This document shows positions 22,690 through 34,569 of a stretch of 64,000 nucleotides of DNA, piece by piece. Positions within the stretch are counted from its first letter, which is position 1. Every line of letters starts with the position of its first letter. The position numbers and the translations under genes were made by a program. The notes under the pieces were generated by a model. The model had not been told where the DNA came from, did no database searches, and saw only the letters and a program-made list of their open reading frames with translations. The stretch lies in contig NC_054884.1 of assembly GCF_018320785.1 (NCBI RefSeq), positions 17,857,667 through 17,921,666 of the forward strand, in the 5' to 3' direction. The stretch comes from Cheilinus undulatus. Taxonomy: Eukaryota > Chordata > Actinopteri > Labriformes > Labridae.

Positions 22690-25600
22690 ATCTTGAGAAC
22701 ATTTAAAGCAACAGATTTTTTTGTTATTCTACCCCAGATCCATGCCTTGCAACAATCCTGCCTCAGTGTCATAATTCACGTTTTCAATATTCCCATTACA
22801 CTCACTTTTTTTTATCTGCTTCCCAAAGCACACTTCAGATCACATTTATTTGTTATGTGACAGTGCACTTTATTTTGACGTGTTCATTTTGGTCCACATG
22901 GCGGTGCTATAGAGCTCCTTACTATCTGGTCAGTGGAGGCCTGTACAGTAACCTTGAGTTCCACATGTAGACCTGAAGTAAAACTGCTCATTTACTTTAA
23001 ATTTACCAGTTAAAGTTAGCATGTTAATACTTCTTCATATAAAGTAACTATGTGTGTTCAATTCTCTTATCATTTTGTGCTCTACTAATAACATGCTTGT
23101 AACTTTATTTTTATGAATATGAGTTAATAGTCACCTTACCTTATTATATAGTAGCTGTGCTGAAGATTCTGTACCTCTCTTTTACATTCCTTATTCTATA
23201 TTTATCAGACAGGGATCCTGTTTCTTTCTGAGGCATTTCTCTGGATCTGTTTTCATTCATTCGTCTTGCTGTCAACAACAGCCTTCTTCAAGGCACTGTG
23301 CCCATCATTGTACCGTCTTTAATAAGAACACTGAAGTAATGGGTGAAGAGGACAGCTCAGGAGGGAGGGTTTAGATTTTAAGAAGAGCATTTTCAAAAAA
23401 AAAGTTCTCTGTATTTACTGTATTGCTGAAAGAAATTAGTAAATAACCTCTGCTCATGAAAAGAAGAGATTTACGAACAATAGATGTACAAGAGGCTATA
23501 ACTGCTCTGTCTCGTATACTTAAAGAATGAAAGTCAACCTTGGTCATCCGACTATGTCACTGACTGAGTTCTTAGTATAATGTATTATGTTTCAAATAAA
23601 TAAATAAATGGTCATATTTAAACTTTAGGCCATAAATCTAGGACTCAATGTAAATTTTGTGGTTGAGACATGCCCATCAGTGATAGCAATCATCCCAAGA
23701 ATAGTGTCTTGGTTTTGTAACAGCATTAAAAATAGACAAGACATTGAAGATGTAGTAGAAGTTCATCTTTCAGATGATATCAAATACTGTACATAGTGGT
23801 TCATGCAGCTATGCTGCCTGAAATACTAAGCCGTTGAATTTATGACGACTATTATGAACCTGCAGATATTTCTTTTTTTCATGTGAAGACATTCAAATAA
23901 AGAAAACTGTTAAGTCTGTGCAGTCTGCAGGAGCAGACTGACTTAGCAACTGTGTAACTGAATAGTATGTAGTTATGTTCCAGTAATATAATACAATTAA
24001 TGAATGGCAGTGTGCCAGTAGATCTACCGTGAGGATGACAGTGTGATCTACGGACCTGATGATTTCATTAGTGATGACAGAGAGGCACACTCACATTATT
24101 TATATTTTGCTAAGAAAAAGACTTAAGTCAATATAAATTTTTTCAGAATGAGTTATTGAGAAAGTTTAAGTATCTAATGACAGATTACTGTGTCTGTGAA
24201 GCAATAAAAAATCTAAAGTTAGTCATACAACAGAGGACTCTTATTCACCACCAGACCAAATTTCCGGCATGAAATATTGTAGAGTGCATGTGCAGTTTAT
24301 TTTATTCCAAAATCATGAAAAATTAAGCCACTCTTAACGCTCTGGGATGTCTTGGGTGTGTTAAAAACCCTAGCACTGTGGTTCACATTCTTCACACTGA
24401 CATCCAGGAAGAACGCTAGCATACTGAAAGCGTGTTGAAACTTGTAGTTACACTCAATTGATTTGTGTAACCAGAGATGCTAATGAGCTCAGTGCTTTTT
24501 ATACCATTGTAGCCCTCGGTAGGGTGGGATCAGTATTACAAATACTGTGTCATCAAGCCTCCACCCACAGAAACACTGAGCTGAAAAGTAATTAGACAAT
24601 TCTAGTGGTCTAACTCCAGAATTAAGTCAAGCAAGGGTGTCAGTATTTTCATGATAATAGCAAAGTCTTTACTTTGTAGTATTTTCAGAGACCAGTTTCT
24701 GATTTTACTTACACTGTGCCATAACACCATGTTAATTGTTCAGTGTAACATTGCCATGGCTGCATCATCATAAATCAGTTTGCATTTATAATGTGTGAAC
24801 ACAGTGTAATGCAACTTAAAAGGACTCAGGACACTTTAGAATCAAAATTCCAAAGGATGTGATGATGATGCTTTTCTTAAGCTCCCCCTCAGTGCCAGTA
24901 CTTTCCATTAACATTTAATGTCACAAACACTCAAGACCCACCCACAGTCTAACATGGACATAATTCTCACTTGGATCAAAGGACTTTGTTGAGTGACATT
25001 TCAGGCACTTAATTCAGCCAAACTCTTTGAGGCTGATCCTGCTGATAAACTGTTTTACTTTCAATTTTCAGAATTTTATGTGCTCTTGTTTTAAAGCAAA
25101 CTCCACCTTACCGTGCTTGCTGGTTCAGGCTATTGCTAGTATAACACTTAATGAGTAAATAGGTTTTCCATTGACAAGAATGCTAGTGTCTCTGATGTAC
25201 AAGCTTGAGCTACAGAATACAAAAAAATGTAAAATTTTCTTCTTTAAAAGCCATAAAATTACGTGAAACAAAACTTTGAATATTTTAGATCATAAAGTTA
25301 AAAATAGCCATTTGCGTAGACCATAATCATACCAGATGAAGCTGCTTGCCTTGCACAAGTCCTAAAGTTTAGAGCCTCAAATGATACTCCATACTGGGCT
25401 TGAGCAATAAGGAAATACATTTGAATTTAGCCCAGAATAATCAGATTATCATCATCTGGTTTCTCGTAAAGTTTTACTTTACAATGTTGTAAATTTATGA
25501 CTTTAAATACTTCAATTTTCTTAGATTACCACTGTTAAGCTTGGCAATTTCCTGTTTTTTTATTCTAAATTTACATTTTTTTAAACTCAGATATTCTGAG

Positions 25601-25800
25601 TTTGGTTTCTGACTTTATAACCTCAACCCCCCCCCCCCCCGACTGTGGTACATTGTTTCATGATTTCATGATTTTAGAAATATTTTTACATCTTATTTTG
25701 ACAACCTCAAAGCAGACAGGTCCCCGTCCCCCCTGACATCTTCTCCCATGGGTGCCTGGACCCCAGGTTGGGAACAGCTGCTTTATCTGATAATATAACT
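22690..25800. other. Intergenic AT-rich sequence without recognised genes
   Basis: I find no coding exon, RNA gene or bounded repeat here. A poly(C) run lies near 25628-25641. Near 25764 the phrase GGACCCCAGGTTGGGAAC resembles the end of a hAT-like MITE. Confidence 0.35.
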
Positions 25801-25803
25801 GCA

Positions 25804-25981
25804 CCCCATTAGGTGTATTTACTACGCAGTAAACCACTGTTTCCTTTCATAGCTGAATTTCACATAATGAGGTAAAAGCTGTTAAAAGTGACCTTCCTGG
25901 TTAAATTCCATAATACCGTTTAAGTAGCTGGCAGTGTTAGCCAGGAAGGCCACTTTTTAACAGCTTTTCTCCCTCATTATA
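25804..25981. repeat. Fold-back repeat, copy 1
   Basis: The arms are ATAATGAGGTAAAAGCTG (from 25864) and the inverted CAGCTTTTCTCCCTCATTAT (ending 25980), extending inward through the AAGTG-ACCTTCCTGG region. The loop is about 40 bp. The flanking text 'aggtgtatttact...cagtaaaccact' upstream is shared with copy 2 at 58088-58258, so the repeat is longer than the hairpin. Confidence 0.65.
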
Positions 25982-26384
25982 TAAAATTAATCAGTGAAAT
26001 GAAGATGATGATTTACGGTTTATTATAGCTGTGAAATTATGTTTCTTATTTTAAATCCTGATTAATGTCAGAATTAATTAATTAATTAATTAATCATGAC
26101 TGATCTTCCCATTTTGAAATTACACTATTCTGCATTTAAAAGTGTTACGGTTTCATTCTAAATTTTACTTTCCTGTACTGAGTATCTAACTTTCTATTTG
26201 GATACATACCTGCTTTTGTTCTGAAAGAAAATAGCGTACATTGTTTTACTCCTCATTTCAAAACAGGAAATGTGTTTTGGGCAATAATATGAAGAAGGTG
26301 GAGGGACAGGAGTTTTATGTTTAGGAGAGGGACTTTGGTAAAAGAGAGCACAGCCAGGCAAAGAATGATCATAGTTCATCACAA

Positions 26385-26460
26385 GTAAGCAGCACAACAT
26401 GAATGAAATACAGCAACAGAACAGCCGCTTCCAGAAGCAGTTCACACTTCTTTATGAAGC
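26385..26460. repeat. Further segment shared with the 58.9-kb locus
   Basis: The stretch around ACATGAATGAAATACAGCAA and CTTCCAGAAGCAGTTCAC is closely matched near 58940-58990 (ACATGAATGAGACACCGCAA, CTTCCAGCAGCAGTTCAC). Both lie several hundred bases right of a fold-back copy, so both probably belong to one larger element. Confidence 0.5.
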
Positions 26461-26599
26461 AGTCATCACATGACACCCACGTTTCAATGCAACAACATAC
26501 ATGTCCTGCCTGTCATGGCTGCACTGTCAAGAACTTTACTGTTGCAAACCAGAACAATGTAGACATTTTCTCTTATTTTGAAAACTTATAAACATATTT

Positions 26600-28005
26600 G
26601 AGGCAATGTAAATACCCAACTAAAACAAATATATAAAACATAGGAGTTTTTTAAATAAAATCTAAACATTTAAGTGCAGAAATTTTACATGTTATACCTT
26701 TAATTAAATGTCAAAAAATAATGTTAATGCTAAATTTGTACCAAAATAACATAAACCCTTTACTGTTATTAACCTGAAGCAGCTGTGACTCTTATCTGAT
26801 TCTATCTTAGCTATTAATCCTTTGATTTATTTATCAGATGTTGAGTTTCCTATTAAAATATTTCTGCCAGTAATTTAAGAACACTTCCCTTTAAAAAAAA
26901 AGTCCGATCTGACTTTGTAAATGTCACTCCATGAGTAAAATGAAAGCCACTTTTGATCAACAGGCTCACTTTCCTGTTGGCTCCCCCAAGGCTTATAGAG
27001 TACAGCCCTAAGTGTGAGGAATGGTGTGAACAACCAGGAACTCTAGGTTCCAGTGTGCCACATGGATACTGATGACACTGTGCTGTTGAATGTGCCCTTC
27101 AGCATCCTAACTTGTTTTTTATCCTCCCAGTAGATGAAAGGTAGACCTGTGAGGCTGAACTAAACATCCGGCATTCTGAAATAAAAAAGCCTTAAAGCTG
27201 TCATGGAGCCATGTCCAGCATCGGGATGTCACCTGCTCTATTTATATCTCATGAGGAATTCTGGATTCAGAGACTCAGCTGCCACTTCTATTATTACTAT
27301 TAGCTAATGCTGTAACAAGTACCCCGCTAACTCAGATGCTGTTGCTCCTTTATCCAGTTTCTTATTGCCTTTGACTAATTATGTCCTTACTGTCAACGCA
27401 ACACATGCACTGAATTTTCTATTTCAGATTGATACAGAGCTGTAGAATGATTTCAGAACTAATTTAAACTTTGACATAAATTAAAGTAAAATTGTTCTGA
27501 AATCTGTTTTTCAATCAAGAGTGCAAAAATAGACGCTTACGCTCCCAACATTGGGTTATTTCTTGTTTTCATTTTAAAAATTTTTATTTTTCTCCTTTTT
27601 TAATTAGTAACCTATATCCAGCACTGAAAGAGACATGAATGCAGCCCTTTTCTCTTTTTTGTGGCTCCAAAGGTCTCCAGAAACATCATTATTTTCCAAC
27701 CTGTGAAAGTGAACAACCACTGCTCTCTTCTCTCAGCAATTTTTATTGACTAAAGATATCTAGTTTTTCCACGGCTTTACAACTTTTCAATACTATCTTT
27801 CAAGGAGATAATAGATTTAAAACATATGGTGTTAAAAAAGTATCCAAGTATATATCATTTTGAAAACCCTGATTGGTTTTTGTGGTAAAGCTTCAAGCAG
27901 GTTTGCAACTCAAGTTGAAATGTTTGAACCACACTTGATTGTCAGCTACACTTTGATTCAGATATTTCTTTATGAAGAAAATAAATCATTGTTAGAATAC
28001 TGTCA
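26600..28005. other. Intergenic sequence with nothing recognised
   Basis: The stretch is AT-rich. Open frames here are short and do not look like proteins. I see no repeat with definable ends. Confidence 0.35.
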
Positions 28006-28008
28006 ATG

Positions 28009-28338
28009 CAGAGGTGTAAAAGGCACATTACCATTGTATTCAAGTAAAGGTTCAGTTACTCTGGTTAAAATTTACTTAAGTTAAAAGTATGTAATTCAAA
28101 ATGTACTTTAAGTAATGTGTACAGAGTAAATACTGAGTTGTTCTGTAAAATATTATCTTTCCGAATTGGCAAGAACATTGTGACTAAATTTTCAACCACG
28201 TTGTTAGGTAAAGTCACACCACTATCGTAGAAGTAAAAGTACTGATTTTAAAATGTACTCAAAAGAGTACAAGTAACCAAAGAAAAACTACTCAGTCACA
28301 GCTATCTAAGTATTTGTATTAGTTACTTGCCACTCTTG
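28009..28338. repeat. hAT-like MITE ('cagaggtgtaaaa' family)
   Basis: It begins CAGAGGTGTAAAA and ends TTGCCACTCTTG, a loosely inverted match (reverse complement CAAGAGTGGCAA). Interior words such as 'aagtaaaggt' and 'tacttaagt' are typical of an abundant fish MITE. I found no matching 8-bp duplication at its ends. Confidence 0.55.
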
Positions 28339-28572
28339 TCCACAGGGACAGGTTTTTTTTTCTGACACCAAAGCCTACTGATGTGTTTTTGGTCAATACA
28401 ACTCATTCCACCAATGTGCTAAGAACGAGAAGCAGAAAACCCAGACCTATGAGTAGTCTGCATTTTTTATGTAGAATCTGTAAATAAAGATTATTTTCAT
28501 ATCAGAAAGGGTGACCTTTGTCTTATGCAACTCCTTAAAATACGACAACAACAACAATATTTTTGACTGAAC

Positions 28573-28840
28573 AGAAAGTGTATCTATATGCAGATGATAT
28601 GTTGTTGTATATTTAAAACCCCTCCAATCCAGATATTTTCAATTCAGGCCAATTTTAAGTCTTTTATATAAGTGGAAATACATTTTTACAGGAAGAGTAA
28701 AATTAAATTCTACTGAATGTGTTTGTCAAAACTCATTCTTGAAAAAATATTTTAGTTCTGAATGTACACTGTCGGGTGAAAACATCCATGATCTCTTAGA
28801 CATAAATAATATCCAAATTTTACATGGATCAGCCTATATT
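28573..28840 (+). mobile_element. LINE (L1/Tx1-like) reverse transcriptase fragment
   Basis: The first codons read KVYLYADDMLLYI, containing the YADD catalytic motif of reverse transcriptase in an L1-like context, followed after stops by VKLNSTEC-like text. It is on the plus strand, opposite to the LINE immediately to its right. It is short and dead. Confidence 0.55.
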
Positions 28841-28845
28841 CACTT

Positions 28846-30060
28846 TTTTATTTAACCTTTGTTTAACCAGACAAAACCCACTGAGATTGAGAGCTCTTTC
28901 TCAAGGGTGACCTGGCCAAGAGGTCCATGGACCATGGACTCGAGTTGTCTATCATCTAAGATAGAGCGAAAGTTTTCCAGTGAGATGAGTTCAGACAGTT
29001 TCAAATCAGTCTGGAGAGTATTCCATGCAGAGGGGGCAGCAAAAATTAACCCTCTTTTCCCCTGTTCAGTTCTGACACGAGGAACAAGCAGGTGGAAAAT
29101 ATCACAGGAACGCAAGGCGTAGTGGCTTTTAGTTCTTTGAAGAAGAGTACATAAATAAGTAGGAACCAAGCCAAGAAGAGCCTTGTAGATCAGAGTCAGC
29201 CAGTGAGTGTACCTGCGAGCATTCAGAGAGGGCCAGCCAGATTTGGCATAGAGGTCACAGTGACGTGTGAGGTGACTACAACCAGTGACAAACCTCAGCG
29301 CACAGTGATAAACAGTATTCAAAGACTGTAGACATTTGGCTGAAGCAGTCATGTACAGAACATCCCCATAATCAAGCAACGGTAGCTCTGAGAGCGAAAC
29401 AGGACTTGTTTCTGTTATAGAAACCTATTTTTACCCAGAGTTTGGTGACCAAACTGGCAATATGTGCTTTGAATGAGAGCTCACGATCTATAAGAAAACC
29501 CAAATATTTGTAATTAGAGACTAGTTCAATGGGTACACCTCGTGAAGTTAAGACTGATGGGATGTTCCCTAGTAAGTCACTGTAACTAGAAAATGCCATG
29601 AGTTTGGTTTTGTCTGCATTTAAAACCAATTAAGTTTTTGCAAATGAGACTGAACCACGTTAAAAGCAGACTGTAAAAACTCAAAAGCCTGCATAATCGA
29701 GGATGACCAACAATAGATAATGGTATCATCTGCATAAAAATGATAAGAGGCATTTGACAATTTATCCCACATGTTGTTAATGCAGATGGAAAATAAAATA
29801 GGTCCTAAGACTGAACCTTGAGGGACACCTTTGGATACCTCCAGAAATGATGAGATGAAACCAGTAATCTGGCCACAACGGGTTCTGTCAGACAAGTAAT
29901 TGGCAAGCATTAAGCATGCATACATTTCCCAAACGTTTTCATATTTATGCCTCATACATGCTGTTATAGAGGTAACATGCATTAAGTATGAGTTATCAAT
30001 ATCTGTTATTGAAGCAGAAAAGCTACATTTCCTGGCTGACAAAAAATGTCAAACTCTTTT
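28846..30060 (-). pseudogene. Jockey/CR1/L2-type LINE, 3' half, reverse transcriptase pseudogene
   Basis: On the minus strand three overlapping frames join into one broken ORF2. The first (30042-29620) holds SYLSDRT, the palm motif KGVPQGSVLGPILFS and YADDT. The second (29629-29372) holds LNADKTKLM and YKYLGFLID. The third (29379-28852) holds LDYGDVLY, then HWLTLIYKALLG and FAAPSAWNTLQ. There is a frameshift near 29625 and a frameshift/deletion near 29375. The 3' end (28846-28920) has the fish-LINE terminal phrase 'tttatttaacctttgtttaaccag'. The 5' half, including the endonuclease, is missing, as expected for 5' truncation. It is inactive. Confidence 0.85.
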
Positions 30061-31570
30061 TTTAATAAGACCATATAAATGAAAGTGTGTCAGTGACTTT
30101 AAGCATCTGTGAATGAGAGTTCTTCTACATCATCACTTCTCAAACAGATGATACCGAGCATACAATGTTTAGAATTCGCTGTTTATGACAATAACCTTCT
30201 TTAGGAAATATGCCAGTCTATCCTGGCTCCACATCTTTAAGTGACAAATGTTGCCTTGTCCCTCTCACTTTGCTTGTGCCGTGCAAGTCAGCAGAGACAG
30301 ACTTAGTTGCATAAGATAGCCGTGCGTACAGCTGCACCCCTGCGGTACTTAACACTTGTACAGAACTGGGAACACGGATAGAGTTCGCCAGCGGAGAAGG
30401 GAGGGCTCAATGGGTCGCAGAGGCACATGGTGATCCCTCAGCCTGGCATGAAGGTGTGGCATGTTAGCGCCGCAGAGGGAGTTGGAGGCAATGGGTGTCC
30501 CAGCTCGCAGGGGTTTACGCCGTAGTAAGTCCCCCCCTGCACCCTCAGGCTACTGACACTTAGGCAATAGACTGAAGCAGAAGATGGAGGGGAGGGAGAA
30601 ACCTTATCCTTCTGGGATATTGAGTTAAATGTCACAGCTCGGCCCTGAGGGAGACACTGACAGGCTGACCCCTATCACAGCCCCCAAATCTCAGAGGTCA
30701 GAACGGCTGCACAACAGCTGAGGCCTGAAAACGGTGGTCTGAAACAGAGATGGGGACACCCATAGAACAGGAAAAGTCTAAATGTTTCAGCAACATGCCT
30801 AAAAAAATTATGTATACTGCAAAGTTGGAGCTAAACATTTGTCCCATTTAATTTTACATATTTTACACCATCTGATCAATTTCTAGGACTCAATCTCTTC
30901 TTCAGTCCCAAAGAACAACATGTAACACAAAGTACAATGTACATAAAGGTGTTGATGTGCACTTTAAAGCATGGGTCACAGTTTTTTAAAGGAAAATCGG
31001 TATTCAAAAAGGTGTAAAAGCTCTTGTGTGATGCAGTTTGATTTTGATATCTTTTTTAAAAAAGAAATGTAGTGCCATAAAATGAAATGTGCATTACATG
31101 AAGTGTTCTTCTTAAAAGGCTCTTTCTTGGAGCTCATACTGTACCTTAAAGAAGAAAGAATTTGCCCCTCAGCAACAGCAGGCCACAGGGCCAGGTCAGT
31201 TGGCCACCAGCAGCTGACTGGAAACTTAAAAGCTGCCACAAAAACAACGTCCTATTTTAGACATTCTCTTTGGAGAAGCTGCAGAAGCTCACGTTTGCAT
31301 ACAGGATGGATCAGTAATGTATATACTGTAAGTTCATCAGCAGGGCTACTGTGAGTTACACTGCAAATATCCAAGGTGTAGATCCAGGAAATGTGTAGGC
31401 CTATACATTTTCTGATCTATTCTGGAAGTAATCCACAGTAAATAATTTTTAAATTCTTCATGTTCAGAGAGTTATCTTGTGTATTTCCAACCACACACGC
31501 ACAACAAAACAGACTAAGGCAGTCAACAATGTGAACTATATACAGTTATATAGGTTGGATTTGATCTGAT
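30061..31570. other. Intergenic sequence with a GC-richer block
   Basis: No gene is visible. About 30290-30760 is distinctly more GC-rich than its neighbours and includes a CAGCTG E-box near 30716; another lies at about 31210. It could be a regulatory element for atp2a1 6 kb away, but this is only a guess. Confidence 0.3.
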
Positions 31571-31574
31571 TGTA

Positions 31575-32878
31575 GGAACCCCAATTTTAAAAAAGTTGGG
31601 ATATGTGAAAAATGTGAATAAAAACAGAATACAGTAATTTGCCAATTCTTTTCAACCTACAATCATTTGAATACGGCACAAAGACAGTATATGTAAAAAT
31701 CATAATGATAAACTTTCTTTAAAATTTACACACATTCTGGGAGAGTTGTGATTGTTATATCACCTTGGCAATCTACAAGTATAAAGGTTAATTGTTAATA
31801 GGTGATTGTACAATGATTGGGTTTAACTGGAACACTGCTGAATAGCTTAGTCATTCATAAATGCTGGTGATGGGTGGTTCTCTACTTTGTGAGAGACTGC
31901 ATGGGCAAATGATCCAACTGTTTGTGAACAACGTTCCACACGAGCAGTTTCAATGAATTTAAAGATTTAACCATCTTCAGTCCTTGATATGATCTAAACT
32001 TCAGAAAGTCTGGAGAAATCTCTTCATGTAAGGGACAAGGCCAAAAACCAACACTCAATGCTTGTGACCTCAAGTCCTAAGGGAAAACTGCATTAAAATC
32101 CACAACATTCTGTGATGGCCATTACAGAGTGGGCCTTGGAAAGCGATTGCCAGTTAACACAGTAGGTTGTTGCATCTACAAATGTAAATTAATTCTGTAT
32201 GGATGACTTAAAGTGGAAAAATGTGCTGTGGTCTACATTTCAAATTGTTTGTTCCTAAAGAGGAAAAGGACCATCCAGATTGTTGTCAATACTAAGTTCC
32301 ATCATCTTTGATAGTCTGAGGGTGCATTCGTACCCTGGTATGGGTAACTTGCACATCTGTGAAGGCACTAGTACTGAGAGGTACATTTGGAGCAACATAT
32401 ACTTCCATCCAGATGACTTCTTTTTCAGGGTCATCCCTGCTTTTTCAGCAAGATAATGCCAAGCTGCATTCTGCACGTGTTATAATAGTAGTAGCATGAC
32501 TGCTCAGCATGACTTTGCAGTGAAAGAGTGCTGGTACTGGACTGGCCTATTCAGATCGGTGTCCTAATGGAACCAAATGGAGCATTATGAAGTACAAATT
32601 ACGACAATGAGAACCCCATCTCTGTTGAGCAACTTAAGGTGTACATCAAACAATAATGGGAAAGAAATTCCACTTTCAATACTACAAATTGATACAGTGG
32701 TGAACATGATCTTGTCCCAACTTTTTTGGACTGTGTTGTAGGCATCAGTTTTATATTGGTGTTTTTTCCCCAAAAAAACAAATTTAATCAGTTTGAGCCT
32801 TAAATATCTAGTCTTTGTGCCGTACTATATATTGATTATAGGTTCAAAAAGATTTGTAAATCACTGTCTTCTGTTTTC
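31575..32878 (+). mobile_element. Decayed Tc1/mariner-type transposon
   Basis: The left end has AAAAAAGTTGGGATATGTG and TGTGAATAAAAACAGAATAC; the right end has TTGTCCCAACTTTTTTGGAC, then TGATTATAGGTTCAAAAAG and TTCTGTTTTCATC. These are inverted versions of each other. Internal text such as GAGGAAAAGGACCATCCAGA, TGGGTAACTTGCACATCTGTGAAGGCAC and AATGCCAAGCTGCATTCTGCACG matches a transposase known from many fish genomes. The reading frame is broken throughout and large internal parts are missing. The right terminus is cut where the neighbouring LINE begins. Confidence 0.75.
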
Positions 32879-33640
32879 ATCATCAACCTTTATTTAAATC
32901 TCGTGGATCATTTAGGTTTCCCTCATTTACAACGATATCCAGTTACAGAATAAAAACAAGTGCAATTACAGTTATCAGCACAAACAGAAACTCAGAGAAA
33001 CGCTCACAAACCAAGGTGAAAGAATTTGAAATAATTGGCTCAAATTGTCTCAGGGAAATAAGAGTACCAGTTTTAAGCATGTGTTGTAAAAGACTCCATA
33101 TATTTGGAGACAAAAGCTAAAGCAGAGTTCCCATTTTAGAGTTAACCCCCAAGATATGAAACAGACAGCAGGGCAAGTGTGGTAATGTCCAGTTGACCAG
33201 TTTAGCATTGATGTTATAGGATAAGATGGTGTATGACCAATAAGGGATTTAAAGATAAAAAAAGGTAAAGGTGTTAATTCGCCTCTGTGCCAGAGAAGGC
33301 CAACCAACTTTATTACATAGAGCACAGTGATGAGTGTTATAAGGATCATAATCATATCATCTGCATAGAGATGGATATTACAGTTATTAAAAAAGGAAAC
33401 AATGTTATTGATATGGATCATAAACGGCATAGAGCTGAGATTTGAGCCCTGTAGAACACCTTTGTCAATGGTAAAAACCCAAACGGAATATTTCCATCTT
33501 TCACACAGGTAGTTCTGAAACCATTTACAGGTCATGGAGTTAAAGTCAATTTTACTTAGTGTTTGTATGAGAAGCCCATGGTCAACTGTGCTCAAAAACA
33601 AGTCAATGAGACTTGACAGCTGCACAATGCCTCTTCTTGT
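32879..33640 (-). pseudogene. Second LINE fragment, reverse transcriptase pseudogene
   Basis: On the minus strand, 33625-33050 has the text of a non-LTR reverse transcriptase: LFLSTVDHGLL near the start, then MTCKWFQNYLCER, GVLQGSNLSSMPFMIHINNI and HLYADDM. The usual PQGS palm motif is altered to LQGS. Downstream the frame is largely meaningless. Its 3' end at about 32880 reads AACCTTTATTTAAAT on the plus strand, similar to the LINE at 28846. It is a short, 5'-truncated dead copy. Confidence 0.75.
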
Positions 33641-34345
33641 CTATATGTAAAACTACGAAATTAAAAATAACTGTTTTATTTCCCATTTACCTCCGCCTTC
33701 CATTTTTTTTTTTAAATTGGGGTTCGGTAAATATTTGTAGAACTAGGTGAGCATTGACACTGTCTTTCCCTCTACTGAGTATTCTACAGCTCACATTTGG
33801 TCATTTATATAGCCTTTGTTGTCATGCAGTTTTTTGTTTTGATTCAATCAAAAATTAAATCAGAGAAGTGTTAAATTTGTGCTAAATTAGTCCTGAGTGT
33901 CTGTCAGTGATAAAAAGAAAAAAGAAAAAAAAAAAAAGAAAAGAAATGAGCCGTGGAATCCAAAAGTTTAAAAAAAAATTTGATATCTAACTGTTCATTT
34001 TGCTCTACCTAGGACTTTTGTATTGATCATCACATTAAAGGTAAATGCTCCACACTAGGGTTGTCACAACACAAGAATTTTAAACTTTAATGTCATACTA
34101 GCAAAAAATCAAACCTTAATGATTCCTGATTTTATACAAGTACAGAAAACTAGAGGTCATATGCAGCCAATTTTTGGACATTTTGATTTTTTTCCTATTT
34201 TTGGAAATTGCATGTAACTGCCTACACATTGTTTTGGTGTCTTCAGGGAATTTTGATGATTCTGACTGATTCCTCTTCTCACCTTTTCATTGATTTAGGG
34301 TTGTCAAGATAAATCCAGTTAATCATAACTAATCAAGTTCCACAA
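33641..34345. other. Intergenic sequence with a possible transposon end
   Basis: The text 'agggttgtcacaacacaag' near 34050 resembles the end of a fish hAT-like element, but no partner end was found. An A-rich run lies at about 33915-33940. Confidence 0.3.
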
Positions 34346-34363
34346 ATAGTGCACACATTTTTT

Positions 34364-34546
34364 TTTTTAAGATTTATTTTTGGGCCTTTTCATGCCTCTA
34401 ATTGATAGAGGAGGGACAGTGGATAGACTCGGAAACAGGGAAGAGAATGGGGAGAGACATGCAGCAAAGTGCCACAGGCCGGACTTGAACCCGGGCCGCC
34501 CGCGCACATGGGCAGCGCCCCAAACCACCCGACCATCTGCGCTCCC
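34364..34546 (-). mobile_element. Young tRNA-headed SINE with target-site duplication
   Basis: Read on the minus strand it starts GGGAGCGCAGATGG, has a B-box-like GGTTCAAGTCC and ends in an A-rich tail at 34364. The sequence ATAGTGCACACATTTTTT occurs directly on both sides (34346-34363 and 34547-34564), an 18-bp target-site duplication. This is the same family as the SINE at 19703 but much better preserved. Confidence 0.88.
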
Positions 34547-34569
34547 ATAGTGCACACATTTTTTAATTG

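Noticed and set aside
22037..30060. An undescribed mobile or defence system in the gene-poor interval
   Set aside because: Every structured segment could be read as a known class of fish transposon or LINE; there is no cluster of intact unknown ORFs.
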